Source: CAVRQM01 sp963838805 (lineage in GTDB: Bacteria > Pseudomonadota > Alphaproteobacteria > Acetobacterales > Acetobacteraceae). Taken from it: a stretch of DNA of 64,000 nucleotides. The notes below the pieces were generated by a model. It made no database searches, was not told where the DNA came from, and saw nothing but the letters and a program-made list of their open reading frames with translations. Shown one piece after another: positions 46,661 through 58,594 of the stretch (the first letter of the stretch is position 1; each line of letters begins with the position of its first letter). The translations under genes were made by a program, and so were the position numbers. Location of the stretch: positions 186,001 to 250,000 of the forward strand of contig CAWISK010000002.1 of assembly GCA_963838805.1 (NCBI GenBank), given 5' to 3'.

Positions 46661-47689
46661 GCGGTCCCCGCCGTTCGCACCGCGCTGAACGGCACCAGCT
46701 TGCGGTGCTCTCACGTCCCACAGCGCCAGGCGCGCGCATTTCAGGCTGCCGCGCAGGGTCAGTCGCGGCGCGGTTTGGAACGCGGGATTCGCCTCGTGGC
46801 AGGCGCGCAGCCGATAGTTGGGAATCCGGCTGGCCAGATGATGGATGTGGTGGAAGCCGATATTGCCGGTCATCCAATGCAGCGCCGCCGGCAGGTCGTA
46901 GAACGAGGCGCCGGCGAGCGCGGCAGCGCGGAAATCCCAGCGCGGGCGCGGTTCCCAATACGCATCCTCGAACTGGTGCTGGACGTAGAACAGCCAGACG
47001 CCGATCGTGGCGGCCAGCAGCATCATCGGCAGCCAGCCGAACAGCACCGGCGCCGGCCCCAGCGTCAGCACCAAAGCCCCGAGGACGGCCGCCAGTGCCG
47101 CGTCGGTGCCGAGGATGCTGAGCCAGTCCCGCCAGCTTCGCCACGGGCTGCCGGTCGGAATGCGCGGGCGAATGAGGAACAGCCAGACGGGTCCGAGGCC
47201 GAACATCACCGCCGGGTGGCGGTAGAGCCGGTAGCTCAGCCGCCGCCACGCGGGACGCGCGAGGTATTCGGCCACGGTCAGCGTCATCACGTCGCCGATG
47301 CCGCGGCGATCCAGATTGCCCGTGCCGGCGTGGTGGATGGCGTGATTGCCGCGCCAGACGGTGTAGGGCGTGAGCGTCAGAACGCCCAGCACCCAGCCGA
47401 GCAGGTCGTTGGCCCAGCGTGACGCGAAGAACGAGCCGTGCCCGCAATCATGCTGCACCATGAACAGCCGCACCAGCAGCACGGCACCCACGGGGAACAG
47501 CAGCAGGCCCGCGAGAATGCCGTGGTCGAGCGCCACCAGCATGCCCGCCATCACGGCCAGGAACGGCAATCCGGTGTTCGACAACTGGATCAGCGCGCGC
47601 CGCGCATCCGGCTTCAGGTACGGCGCGACCATTGCCCGCCACGCGGCGGTGGACGGGATGGGCGGGACGGCGGCATCGGGCTGGGACAT
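46657..47689 (-). CDS. Fatty acid desaturase family membrane protein (one frameshift)
   Basis: Membrane di-iron desaturase of about 344 residues. The three His boxes are present: HDCGHGSFF, HAIHHAGTG and GFHHIHHLASRIPNY. Four to six hydrophobic segments surround them. Near the end, one indel about base 46705 converts the text to HRKLVPFSAV and brings a TAG at 46657. The family includes acyl-lipid desaturases and omega-hydroxylases; regiospecificity cannot be called. The start at 47689 gives a normal N-terminus. Confidence 0.82.
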
Positions 47690-47732
47690 GATCGATGCGG
47701 GGAAGGAGGATTGGAAATCGCGAACGCGGGCG

Positions 47733-47915
47733 TCAGCCGACGATCCGCATGACGATCCGGCGGGCTTCCGCCACGGAGAGGATCGAAATGGGCGCCATCC
47801 GTGAGTTTGCGGCCTGCCCGGCCGGCTGCGTGCGGAGCCGCCATTGGGCATCCGCCACCTTTTCGCTGGTCCTTGGGTGTCCTGCATCGTCGGGCAGGGT
47901 CTGTCGTGTCGTCAT
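47733..47915 (-). CDS. Possible small protein upstream of the desaturase
   Basis: A 60-residue frame, MTTRQTLPDDAGHPRTSEKV and then MAPISILSVAEARRIVMRIVG. The C-terminal helix looks protein-like and codon use is plausible. AGGA lies 11 bases upstream of the ATG. No family is known to me. The rest of 47690-48161 shows no gene, RNA or repeat that I can support. Confidence 0.35.
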   Translation of the reverse strand: MTTRQTLPDDAGHPRTSEKVADAQWRLRTQPAGQAANSRMAPISILSVAEARRIVMRIVG

Positions 47916-48161
47916 TGAAGCTTGAATCCTATGGGTGCGCGCGGCGCTGGCCGCCCGCATTGTCACTCCGAGGCTTTGCTGGAGTGTGCATGTCCGCCGT
48001 CGCGATCGCGCCGTGGGTCTGGCCTTGATGAATTTACGGGAACCGAGTTCGACGCCGAAGGCGAAACGAGGGACCGGCTTGGCTCAACAAGAGGCAACGC
48101 CGGTCATGTGGGGGCTGGCAGGGCCAGCCGCAAGGCGACTGCCAAGCAGGCTTGGCACTTC

Positions 48162-49886
48162 CTACCGCCGCCCGAACAGCCGCTCGATCTCCGCCCGGCT
48201 CAGCTTCAGGAAGGTCGGCCGCCCGTGGCTGCATGTCGCCGCGCGCGGCGTCGCCTCCATCTGCCGCAGCAGCGCCGCCATTTCCGCCTGACCGAGCCGG
48301 CGTCCGGCGCGGATGCTGCCGTGGCAGGCCATGCGGGCGATCACCGCATCGAGCCGAGCCGCCAGCGCCAGGCCTCGTCGAGTTCGGCCAGCTCGTCCGC
48401 CAGGTCGCGCAGCAGCGGCGCCGGGTCGGCGGGGCCGAGCGGGGCGGGCAGGGCGCGCACCAGCACGGCACCCGGGCCGAACGCCTCCAGCTCCAATCCC
48501 AGGCGCGCGAACTCCGCCGCCCGCGCCACCAGCCGCGCCGCATCGGCGGCCGGCAGATCGACCACCGAGGGCAGCAGCAGCGGCTGCGCGCGCACGCCGC
48601 CGGCCAGCATGGCGTCGCGCAGCGCCTCATGCGTCAGCCGCTCATGCGCCGCGTGCTGGTCGACCAGCACCAGGCTGCCGTCGGCGGCGACCGCGATGAT
48701 GTAGGTGTCCAGCACCTGCGCCACCGGCGCGCCAAGCGGATGCGCGGCGTCCGGCGGCGGCGGCGGCGGCAGCGTCCGCGCCGGACGGGGCGAAGGGCAG
48801 CGACGACCTCGGCGAAACCCGGCATCGCGGTACGCGGTGCGGGGCGCGAGGCGCAAGCCGCGGCCGCGCGGTGAAACGCGGCGGCGGAGCGGCCGCCGCG
48901 CCGCCCGCCAGCGCCCGTCGCAAGCGCGCCGATCACCAGGGCGCGCACGTTCTCCGGGATCGCGGAAGCGTACCTCGGCCTTGGCCGGATGCACGTTCAC
49001 GTCGAGCGCGTCGGGCGGCAGGTCGAGGAACAGCGCCACGACCGGGTGCCGGCCGGGCGCGGTCACGTCGCGATACGCCACGCGGACCGCGGTGCGCAGC
49101 ACCGGGTCGGCGACCGGACGGCCATTGACGACCAGCGCCTGCGCCGCCGCCGTGGCGCGGGTCAGCGTCGGCGCGCAGGCGAAGCCGGACAGCAGCGCGC
49201 CGCCGCGCTCGCCCGTCGACCGCCAGCAGCACGGAGGCTGCCTCCGGACCCAGCAGCGAGGCGACCCGCGCCGCGCGATCCTGCGCTGGCAGGTCGAACA
49301 GCACCCGCCCGTCGCTCTCCAGCCGGAACGCGACGCCGGGTGCCGCGAGCGCCAGCCGGCGCACCGCCGCCTCGCTGGCCTCCGCCTCGACGCGGGCCGA
49401 TTTCAGGAACTTGCGCCGCGCCGGCGTGGCGAAGAACAGGTCGCCGGCGATGACGCTGGTGCCGACCGGCCCGGCCGCGGGCGCGACCGCGCCGACCGAC
49501 GCCGCCCTCGACCGCGAGCCGCCAGGCGTGCGGCGGCGTCGGGCCGGCGCGGTGATGATGGCCAGCCGTGCCGCCGCGCCGATGCTGGGCAGCGCCTCGC
49601 CGCGGAAGCCGAGCGTGGTGATGCGCGCCAGATCGTCGTCCGGCGAGCTTGCTGGTGGCGTGCCGCTGCACGCACAGCGCCAGCTCGTCCGCGTCCATGC
49701 CGCAGCCGTCATCGGCGACCTCGATCCGCTCGACGCCGCCGCCTGCGAGCCGCACGGAGATGCGCGTGGCGCCGGCGTCCAGCGCGTTCTCGACCAGCTC
49801 GCGCACCGCCGCCGCCGGCCGCTCGATCACCTCGCCGGCGGCGATGCGGTTGACCGTGGCCTCGGGCAGCAGGCGGATGCGCGGCG
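48162..49886 (-). CDS. mutL: MutL, mismatch-repair endonuclease subunit (many frameshifts)
   Basis: GHKL ATPase that couples MutS to strand cleavage. Present in order: RLLPEATVNRIAAGEVIERP, ELVENALDAGA (Mg/ATP Asn), VADDGCGM, TTLGFRGEALPSI and the endonuclease motif VDQHAAHERLTHEA. CHGSIRAGRRL and the C-terminal CSHGRPTFLKL follow. The endonuclease motif indicates a nicking MutL of the non-E. coli type. The pieces occupy different frames and at least five indels are needed. No start codon is found in frame; repeat copy 3 begins at 49891, directly upstream. Confidence 0.88.
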
Positions 49887-49890
49887 CACA

Positions 49891-49965
49891 CCCTCACCCC
49901 GGCCCTCTCCCATGAGGGAGAGGGAAAGTTGTCGCCCTCTCCCTTTGGGAGAGGGCCGGGGTGAG
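49891..49965. repeat. Long palindromic repeat, copy 3 (pgi-mutL)
   Basis: CCCTCACCCCGGCCCTCTCC on the left and GAGAGGGCCGGGGTGAG on the right, with secondary arms GAGGGAGAGGG and CCCTCTCCCTTTGGGAGAGG between. It fills the whole junction of the two genes. Confidence 0.92.
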
Positions 49966-49980
49966 CGGCCACGCGCTCAG

Positions 49981-51688
<1,708 letters not shown>

Positions 51689-51764
51689 GCGGAGCCTCCT
51701 GCCGGGAGGGTTCCTTCTGCCCCGGCGCGGCGCCGCTCGGCCACTCCTTTTCGGCCGTCCCGTT

Positions 51765-52339
51765 CGGCCTCGTGCTGACTTGGCGGGAGGCACGGCGTTG
51801 CCGGTGCTGCCGGAGACCGGCGTCTCGCTTGCGAGCGTCTCGAGGCCAGTATGCTGCGCCTCGTTCAGATGCGCCTGGATCACCGGGATCATGTCCTGCG
51901 CGTAGCCCTTGACGAGGCGGTTCTGGCCGTTGCTGGCCTCGGTCTGGTACTCCTGCAGATCCTTCGATGATCCTGGACCATGTGCTGGATGTATTGCTGG
52001 TCGAACTGGCTGCCGCTGACCTGCTGCAGCGACTGCGCCTCGGATTGCTGCTCGGCGTTGGGCTGGGTCGGGGGGCTGATGTGCATGGCCTGCGCGGCCA
52101 CCAACTGATTGTTGGCCAGCGTATGGTCGGTATGCATCCAGCGGCCGAACTCCTGCACCGCCGGCAGGTGGCCTTCTGCGCCGCGACCTCGCCGAGCGAG
52201 GCCTCGGCGGCGTTGCCCTGCACGGCTTTGGTCAGGAATTGCTGGTCGGCGCTGCTCAGATGTTTCGGCGCGGCTGCGCCCAGCGGCCGGCGCTGCCGCC
52301 AGCGCCGCGACGGCCGGTCGCGGTCAGCAAATGTCTCAT
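51765..52339 (-). CDS. DUF4142 exported protein (frameshifted, end unresolved)
   Basis: Starts at the ATG at 52339 behind GAGGAGG, with a short export signal (RHLLTAT, then VAALAAAPAA in a shifted frame). The DUF4142 core is clear: LSSADQQFLTKAVQGNAAEA, VQEFGRWMHTDHTLANNQL and the C-terminal MIPVIQAHLNEAQHTGL. These proteins are periplasmic helical bundles, often ferritin-like in fold. At least three frame changes occur. No stop codon exists in any minus frame from 51864 down to 51534, so the 3' end given is only a guess before pgi. Confidence 0.65.
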
Positions 52340-52448
52340 GGGCCTCCTCGGTTGGGAGCACGCACAACAGGCGCGGCCCGGCAGCGTTCGCGCCGGGCTT
52401 CACGAAGCGGCGCGGCAGGTCACGGTTGCGCGCGTCGCACGGGGCGGT

Positions 52449-53007
52449 TCAGAACAAGCCGTTCAGCAGGCCGGTATTCTGCGGCTGCCGCTGGATGATC
52501 GGCGTGTCGCCGGTCTGGACGCTCTGGCCGAGCGCCGCGTTCTCGCGCAGGCGCTGCGCTTCCTTCGTGGGATCGACCACGATGCCTGGCAGCGGTGGCT
52601 TGCGCCAGAACATCAGCCGATCGGTCAGGCTCTCGCTCGGCTGATCGAGCGAGGCATCCTGCGCGATCTTCTGGCGGATATCAGCGGGCGCGGGCGGGCC
52701 GGCGGCGGCGACCAGCGCCTGCTGCCCGGCGCTGGTGTCGCCCTGTTGCGCGTCGGCGAGCGCCGATTGCGGCACCAGCGCCGCCTCGGCGGCGTCCGGC
52801 GCGGTTTCCTCCTGCGGCCGGGGCTCGCCGGGACGGGGCGGGCGCAGCGCGAAATCGGGCGGCATCGACAGGGGCGCGCGGGTGGTGACGGTGAACTCGT
52901 CCGGCGTGTCGCGGGTGATGCCGAAGGTGCGCGACAGGTCGTCGCCGTTGCAGGCGGACAGGCCCAAGGTCAGCACGGGCAGCAAGAACAGGACTCTGAT
53001 GCATCAT
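52449..53007 (-). CDS. DUF3035 (BamF-like) lipoprotein (one frameshift)
   Basis: Alphaproteobacterial outer-membrane lipoprotein; DUF3035 members include BamF, a BAM complex subunit. The lipobox is LSAC in LTLGLSACNGDDL. The mature part has TPDEFTVTTRAPLSMPPDF and LRPPRPGEPRPQE, the family hallmark, and ends near LNGLF. The ATG at 53004/53007 is in another frame from the hydrophobic RVLFLLPVLTLG, so an indel lies near 52995. Its start overlaps the 3' end of lspA, which would encode the peptidase that processes it. Confidence 0.82.
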
Positions 53008-53533
53008 CGCCCAGGATTACCGCCGCCCCGGGGACGTGGGCAAGCGGGCGCTGGTCGGCATGGTGCGGCAGCAGCCCGTCGATGACCAGGGCCGCGACCC
53101 CGCAGACGATCGCGGCGTCGGCGAGGTTGAACACGTACCAGGACCAGCCGAAGGCGTGCGCATGGATGAAATCCACCACGGCGCCATAGCGGATGCGGTC
53201 GGCGACATTGCCCACCGCGCCGCCGGCGATGGCGCCCAGCGCCAGCGCCACGCTCAGCCGCTCGGCGCGGCGCAACCACACCGCCAGCGCCGCCACCACC
53301 GCGAGCGCCACCAGCGCCAGCACCACATGCCCCGACGTGCCGAAGCCGCCGAGCAGGCCGAAGGTCACGCCGCGATTCCACACCATCGTCAGGTTCAGCA
53401 CCGGCAGCAGCGCGACCGAGCCCAGTTCGGGCAGGCGCAGGCCGTGCAGCACCCAGGCCTTGCTGGCCTGGTCGGCGGCGAGCACCAGCACGGCGGCGAG
53501 GATGCCGGCGCGGGTGAGGGCGGGGCGGGTCAT
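52970..53533 (-). CDS. lspA: LspA, prolipoprotein signal peptidase
   Basis: Aspartic signal peptidase II that cleaves lipoprotein precursors in the inner membrane. The two catalytic Asp are in GNVADRIRYGAVVDF and FNLADAAI. AADQASKAWVL and FNLADAAIVCG are conserved segments. Four membrane helices are predicted. At 187 residues it has a C-terminal tail with a Cys-rich end (SCSCCPC) that overlaps the DUF3035 gene start and is probably an extension due to a frame error. ileS lies upstream across repeat copy 4. Confidence 0.93.
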   Translation of the reverse strand: MTRPALTRAGILAAVLVLAADQASKAWVLHGLRLPELGSVALLPVLNLTMVWNRGVTFGLLGGFGTSGHVVLALVALAVVAALAVWLRRAERLSVALALGAIAGGAVGNVADRIRYGAVVDFIHAHAFGWSWYVFNLADAAIVCGVAALVIDGLLPHHADQRPLAHVPGAAVILGDDASESCSCCPC

Positions 53534-53546
53534 CAGGCCCGCTCGC

Positions 53547-53625
53547 ACCTCACCCCGGCCCTCTCCCTGAGGGAGAGGGGGACGTCCTGCTCCCTCTCCC
53601 TCAGGGAGAGGGCCGGGGTGAGGGT
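53547..53625. repeat. Long palindromic repeat, copy 4 (lspA-ileS), perfect
   Basis: The left arm begins CCTCACCCCGGCCCTCTC and the right arm ends GGCCGGGGTGAGG. The two arms of 32 bases are exact reverse complements, with a 12-base spacer (GGACGTCCTGCT). This is the best-preserved copy in the window. Confidence 0.95.
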
Positions 53626-53628
53626 GCC

Positions 53629-56423
53629 TCACGCCGCCCGCGCCACCAGCCCGACTCGACCGCATCGGCGCAGCGCAGGCACAGCGTCGGATGCGCTCGC
53701 ACCGCGCCGACTTCCTCAAGCACCCTCCAGCAGCGGGCGCATTTGTGGCCGCGGGCTTTGCCGACGACCACCGTTCCCGAGCTGGAGGCGCGTGACCGAG
53801 AACCGAACCTTCGGAGACGAGTGCAAGCTCCGCCCACTCCCCCTCGTCAAGCAGTCCGTCCTCTGCGAGCCAGTCGGGAGTTGCGCCTCCATCTCCAGCG
53901 ACGACCCGAGGCCTTCGTCCCGCCTAGCCAATTCCGCAGACTGATTTATGTGCGCCGCGCAACTCGCCGGATCGCCTCCCACCGCAGCGCCAGCGCCTCG
54001 TCCTGCCACGCCGCCGGAACCTCGGGGAACTCCGCCAGATGCACGCTGGCGGCCTCGCCGAACCGCGCCACCCAGGCCTCCTCGGCGGTGAACGGCAGCA
54101 CCGGCGCCAGCCAGGTCGCGAGGCAGCGATGCAGATGGTCGAGCACGGTGCGCGCGGCGCGGCGCGTCAGGCTGTCCGGGCGGTCGCAATACAGCGCGTC
54201 CTTGCGCACGTCGAAATAGAACGCCGAGAGATCGGCGGCGCAGAAGGCGTGGATCGCCGGATACACACCGGCCCAGTCATGCGTCGCGACCGCCCGGCGC
54301 AGCAGCGCGTCCAGGCCCGAGAGGCGGTGCAGCACCCAGCGTTCCAGCTCCGGCATCTCGGCCAGCGGCACCGTCTCGGCCGGGGTGAAGCCGGCAAGCG
54401 AGCCCAGCAGCCAGCGCAGCGTGTTGCGCAGGCGGCGGTACAGCTCGGCCGTCTGCTTCAGCACCTCGGGGCCGATGCGCTGGTCCTCGGTGATGTCGGT
54501 GTTCATCACCCACAGCCGCAGGATGTCGGCGCCATACTGCGCCAGCACCTGCTGCGGCTCGACGCCGTTGCCGGCCGACTTGCTCATCTTGCGGCCCTGC
54601 TCGTCGAGCGTGAAGCCGTGCGTCAGCACCGCCTTGAACGGTGCGGCACCGCGCGTGCCGACCGCTTCCAGCAGGCTCGACTGGAACCAGCCGCGATGCT
54701 GGTCGCTGCCCTCCAGATACAGGTCGGCGGGCCAGGGAATGCCGCGCGCCTCCATCGCGAAGCCGTGCGTCGAGCCGCTCTCGAACCACACATCGACGAT
54801 GTCGCGCACCTGCTCGAAGTCCTGCGGATCGCGGCCTGGGCCAAGAAAGCGCTCGGGCGGCGAGGCGTACCAGGCATCCGCTCCTTCCTCGCGAAACGCC
54901 TCGACGATTCGGGTCATCACCTCGGGGTCGCGCAGCGGCTCGCCGGTGGCGCGCTCGACGAACACGGCGATCGGCACGCCCCAGGCGCGCTGGCGGCTGA
55001 CGCACCAATCGGGGCGGCTCGCGACCATGCTGGCCAGCCGGGTGCGGCCCTTCTCGGGGACGAAATCGGTCTGGGCGATGGCGTCGAGGGCGCGGGCGCG
55101 GATCGCCTCGGGTCCGTCCAGGCGGATGAACCATTGCGGGGTCGCGCGGAAGATCAGCGGCGCCTTGCTGCGCCAGGAATGCGGATACGAGTGAACCAGC
55201 CTGCCGCGCGCCACCAGCGCGCCGGCCGCGTCCAGCGCGGCGCAGATCGGGTCGGCTGCCTTGAACACGTGCACGCCCGCGAACAGCGGCACCCAGGCAT
55301 TGAAGCGCCCGTCATCGGCGACGGTATCCGCGACCTCCAGCCCATGTGCGCGGCCGAGCGCGAAATCGTCCTCGCCGTGGCTGGGTGCGATATGGACCAG
55401 GCCGGTCCCCTGATCGGTGGTGACGAAGTGGGCCGGCAGCAGCGGCACCGCGACATCGTAGCCGCGCCCGCGCAGCGGGTGCGCTGCCGCCAGGCCCGCG
55501 AGGTCCGCGCCCGGCAGCACCCGCAGCACGTGATGCGTCTCGATCCCGGCCTCGACGCAAAACTGCGGCAGCAGCGCGAGGGCCACCAGCATCCGCTCGC
55601 CCGGCCGCGCGCGCGATCCTTCGGCGGCGCTGTCCACGCGCACCAGGGCGTAGTCCATGTCCGGGCCATAGGCGATGGCGCGGTTGGCGGGCAGGCTCCA
55701 GGGTGTCGTGGTCCAGATCACGGCGCTGGCGCCGGCCAGGTCGCCCGGTGCGCTGTCCAGCGGAAAGCGGACGAAGACGGTGGTGCTGGTGTGGTCGTGG
55801 TACTCCACCTCGGCCTCGGCCAGCGCGGTCTTCTCGACCGGGCTCCACATCACCGAGCGCAGGCCGCGATACAGCGCGCCGTTCAGCAGGAACTTGCCGA
55901 TCTCCTCGGCGATCGCCGCCTCGGACGAAAAATCCATCGTCGAATAGCGGTCGTCCCACTCGCCCTGCACGCCGAGCCGGTAGAACTCGCGCGCCTGCTC
56001 GGCCATCCAGTGCGCCGAATAGCGGCGGCACTCGTCGCGGAGTTGCAGGACCGGCACAGCGTCCTTGTCGCGGCCGGATTTGCGGTATTCCTCCTCGACC
56101 CTCCATTCGATCGGCAGGCCGTGGCAGTCCCAGCCGGGGATGAAGGTGCAGTCATAGCCGGCCATGCGATGCGCCCGCGCCACCACGTCCTTCAGGATGC
56201 GGTTCAGGGCATGGCCGATATGCAGGTTGCCGTTGGAATAGATCGGCCCGTCATGCAGCACGAACACCGGCTTGCCGCGCCCGGCCTCGCGCAGCCGGCC
56301 AGCCAGGTCCATGTCGGCCCAGCGCTGCAGCATCAGCGGCTCGCGCTTCGGCAGGTCGCCGCGCATGGGGAAGGAGGTGGAGGGCAGAAAGACGGTGTCG
56401 CGGTAGTCTTGTGTCTCGCTCAT
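53629..56423 (-). CDS. ileS: IleS, isoleucyl-tRNA synthetase (C-terminal frameshifts)
   Basis: Class I synthetase with editing domain. The first 826 residues are intact, with GNLHIGHALNRILKD (HIGH), PGWDCHGLPIEW, the editing TTTPWSLPANRAIAYG and KMSKSAGNGVEP (KMSKS). The open frame ends at 53946, but the missing C-terminus lies below: RRDEGLGSSLEMEAQ, then DEGEWAELALVSEGSV, then the zinc knuckle CARCWRVLEEVG with CLRC. At least three indels link these to a TGA at 53629. The whole is about 931 codons, as in the family. Confidence 0.93.
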
Positions 56424-56431
56424 GCGCGCAC

Positions 56432-57367
56432 CTATGCCGAGCCGGCGGCAGCGAGCAAGGCCCGCGCCTGCACGGCATCCGCCCCGATCTGCGCCCGCAG
56501 CGCGTCGAGGCCCGGGAAACGCTGCTCGGGGCGCAGGAAATGCTCGAGGCTCACCGACAGATCTGCGCCATAGAGGTCGGCGTCGAAGTCGAAGAGATGC
56601 ACCTCCAGCCGGCTCTCCGGGTCGCCACCCAAGGTCGGGCGGCGGCCGATATTGGCAACCCCCGCGCGGAGCACGCCGTCCGGGGTGCGCACCCGCGTCG
56701 CATAGACGCCGCGCGCCGGCTCGAGCTGGCGGCCGAGCGGGACATTGGCGGTGGGAAAGCCGAGCGTGCGGCCCCGCTGATCGCCGCGTGCCACAATGCC
56801 CTCGATCGCCCAGCTTCGCCCCAGCATGGCGGCGGCGCGGTCGGGATAGCCGTCCTGAAGCGCGCGGCGGATGCGCGAGGAGGAGATCGGCCCGGCCGCG
56901 TCGGCGAGCGGGGTGACCACGGTGAGGCCGATGCCCAGCGCCTCGCAGCGCTGGGCGAGGAAAGCCACGTTGCCGCCGCGCCGATGGCCGAAAGCGAAAT
57001 CCGGGCCGCAGACCAGGTGCCGCGCGTCGAGGCCCGCGTGCAGCACCTCGGCCACGAAGCTCTCCGCCGTCATCAGGCTGAAGGCATGGTCGAACGGCAA
57101 TTCGTATTCGATCCGCACGCCGTGCGATTCCAGCAGCCGCGCCCGTGCCGGCGGCAGAGTCAGGCGGAAGGGCGGGTCGTCCGGGCGGAACACCTCGCGC
57201 GGGTGCGGCTCGAAGGTCAGCACCGCGAGGGACGTGTCCGGCCGGGCAGCGTGCGCGGCGCGCAGCACCTGCGCGTGGCCGAGATGCACGCCGTCGAAAT
57301 TGCCGAGCGCCACGGTGGCACCGCGCGCACTGTCCGGCAGGCCGTGCCAGTGGTGGTGGATGTGCAT
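56432..57367 (-). CDS. ribF: RibF, riboflavin kinase/FAD synthetase
   Basis: Bifunctional enzyme making FMN and FAD. The 311-residue protein has the FAD-synthetase motif VALGNFDGVHLGHAQVL, then VLTFEPHPREVF, VCGPDFAFGHRRGG and SSSRIRRAL. The flavokinase signature RTLGFPTANVPLG with ARGVYATRV follows in the C-terminal half. It precedes ileS by eight bases, and the order ribF-ileS-lspA is widespread in proteobacteria. Confidence 0.95.
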   Translation of the reverse strand: MHIHHHWHGLPDSARGATVALGNFDGVHLGHAQVLRAAHAARPDTSLAVLTFEPHPREVFRPDDPPFRLTLPPARARLLESHGVRIEYELPFDHAFSLMTAESFVAEVLHAGLDARHLVCGPDFAFGHRRGGNVAFLAQRCEALGIGLTVVTPLADAAGPISSSRIRRALQDGYPDRAAAMLGRSWAIEGIVARGDQRGRTLGFPTANVPLGRQLEPARGVYATRVRTPDGVLRAGVANIGRRPTLGGDPESRLEVHLFDFDADLYGADLSVSLEHFLRPEQRFPGLDALRAQIGADAVQARALLAAAGSA

Positions 57368-57469
57368 GAGCGCGGCTTGTCGGCGATCCGGCCGTGTCCG
57401 TCCAGGGATGGCGGCCACCGCTTGCGCTGCGGCGCGCGGTTTGCCATGCCGCGGCATGAGGCTGGAGCA

Positions 57470-58498
57470 ATGAGGCTGGCCGATCTGCCGACCCCCTGCC
57501 TGGTGCTGGACCGCACGGCGCTGCGCGGCAATCTGGAGCGTTTGCAGGCGACGGCCTCGGCCCTGGGGCTGGCGCTGCGGGTGGATTTGCAGGCGGCCCG
57601 GTCGATCGACATCGCGCGCCTTGCGTTCGGCATCGTGCGCGACGCCGGTGCCGCGACACCCGGCATCGCCGTCTCCACCCTGGCCGACGCCGAGTATTTC
57701 GCGGCCTTCGACGTGGACGACATCCTGTACGCGACCTGCATCACGCGGGCCGGGCTGGACCAGCTGGCCAAGCTGTGCGCGGCGGGTGCCTCGGTGCTGG
57801 CGGCGACCGACGACGCCGGGATCGCGCGGGCCATTGCCGCGCATCCGGCGGGCTTGCGGGCGCTGATCCGCGTCGAGGCCCGCGGCGCCGGCGGCGGGCT
57901 GGGGGCGGCCGATCCGGAACTGCCGATCGTGGCCTCGCATCTGGGGACGGGACTCGCCGGGCTGATGGCGCAGGAGCCGCCGGCCGCGACACCCGGTCCC
58001 GGCGGGGCGGCGGGGCTGGGCGCGCTGAAGCTCGCCGCCGAACGACTGGCCGGGCTCGGTCACGCGATCCGCCTCGTCTCGACCGACGCTGTGACCGGCA
58101 TCGCACCCGGCTCGGTGCCGTCCTGTGTCACCGAGATGCAGGCCGGGTCGGGCATGTTCGACGGTGGGGCGTTGACCATCCTGGCCAGGATCACGGGACG
58201 GGGGCCGGCCGGGCTGCGGTTGGACGCAGGGGCCGTGGCACTGGGCGGCGCGCCGGGGGAGTTGCTGGACGGGGCGGGAGAGGCCTCGTTCGGCGGCGCT
58301 GTGGTGCGGCCCCTCTGGCTGGAGCAGTCGCTGGTCGCGGTCGAGAGTCTGCCGGGGCAGCGCCTGCCGGATCCGGGGGACGGATTGCGTGTGCTGCCGA
58401 GGCGGGCGGCCCTCGCGGCCGCGGCGCACGATCGCTACTTCGTGGTGGATGGCGGCGACGAGGTGGTGGCGGTCTGGCCGCGCGTCGGCGGCTGGTAG
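57470..58498 (+). CDS. D-threonine aldolase/DSD1-like pseudoenzyme
   Basis: A 342-residue alanine-racemase-fold protein of the D-threonine aldolase / D-serine dehydratase (DSD1-like) family. The frame of the family is plain: LPTPCLVLDRTALRGNLERL at the start, STLADAEYFAAFDVDDIL, TEMQAGSGMFD and HDRYFVVDGGDEV. However, the PLP-lysine motif (usually RPHxKTHKS) reads RVDLQAARS at residues 37-45, so the Schiff-base Lys41 is Gln. The GGTGT phosphate loop reads TDAVT. The zinc motif usually NHxC reads LPRRAAL. Enzyme activity therefore seems lost. Single gene, with 102 bp to ribF. Confidence 0.78.
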   Translation: MRLADLPTPCLVLDRTALRGNLERLQATASALGLALRVDLQAARSIDIARLAFGIVRDAGAATPGIAVSTLADAEYFAAFDVDDILYATCITRAGLDQLAKLCAAGASVLAATDDAGIARAIAAHPAGLRALIRVEARGAGGGLGAADPELPIVASHLGTGLAGLMAQEPPAATPGPGGAAGLGALKLAAERLAGLGHAIRLVSTDAVTGIAPGSVPSCVTEMQAGSGMFDGGALTILARITGRGPAGLRLDAGAVALGGAPGELLDGAGEASFGGAVVRPLWLEQSLVAVESLPGQRLPDPGDGLRVLPRRAALAAAAHDRYFVVDGGDEVVAVWPRVGGW

Positions 58499-58594
58499 CG
58501 GTTCGGCGGAACCCGGAGCGGGTCGTGCTGCCGCGGGGCGCCCTATCGCGTTAAGCGGACTGGGCGAGGAACGGGGCGAGGAGGAGCGGCCAGC

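Noticed and set aside
47690..48161. A tRNA or small RNA gene in the desaturase-mutL gap
   Set aside because: No cloverleaf with a T-arm or any conserved RNA motif could be found by eye.
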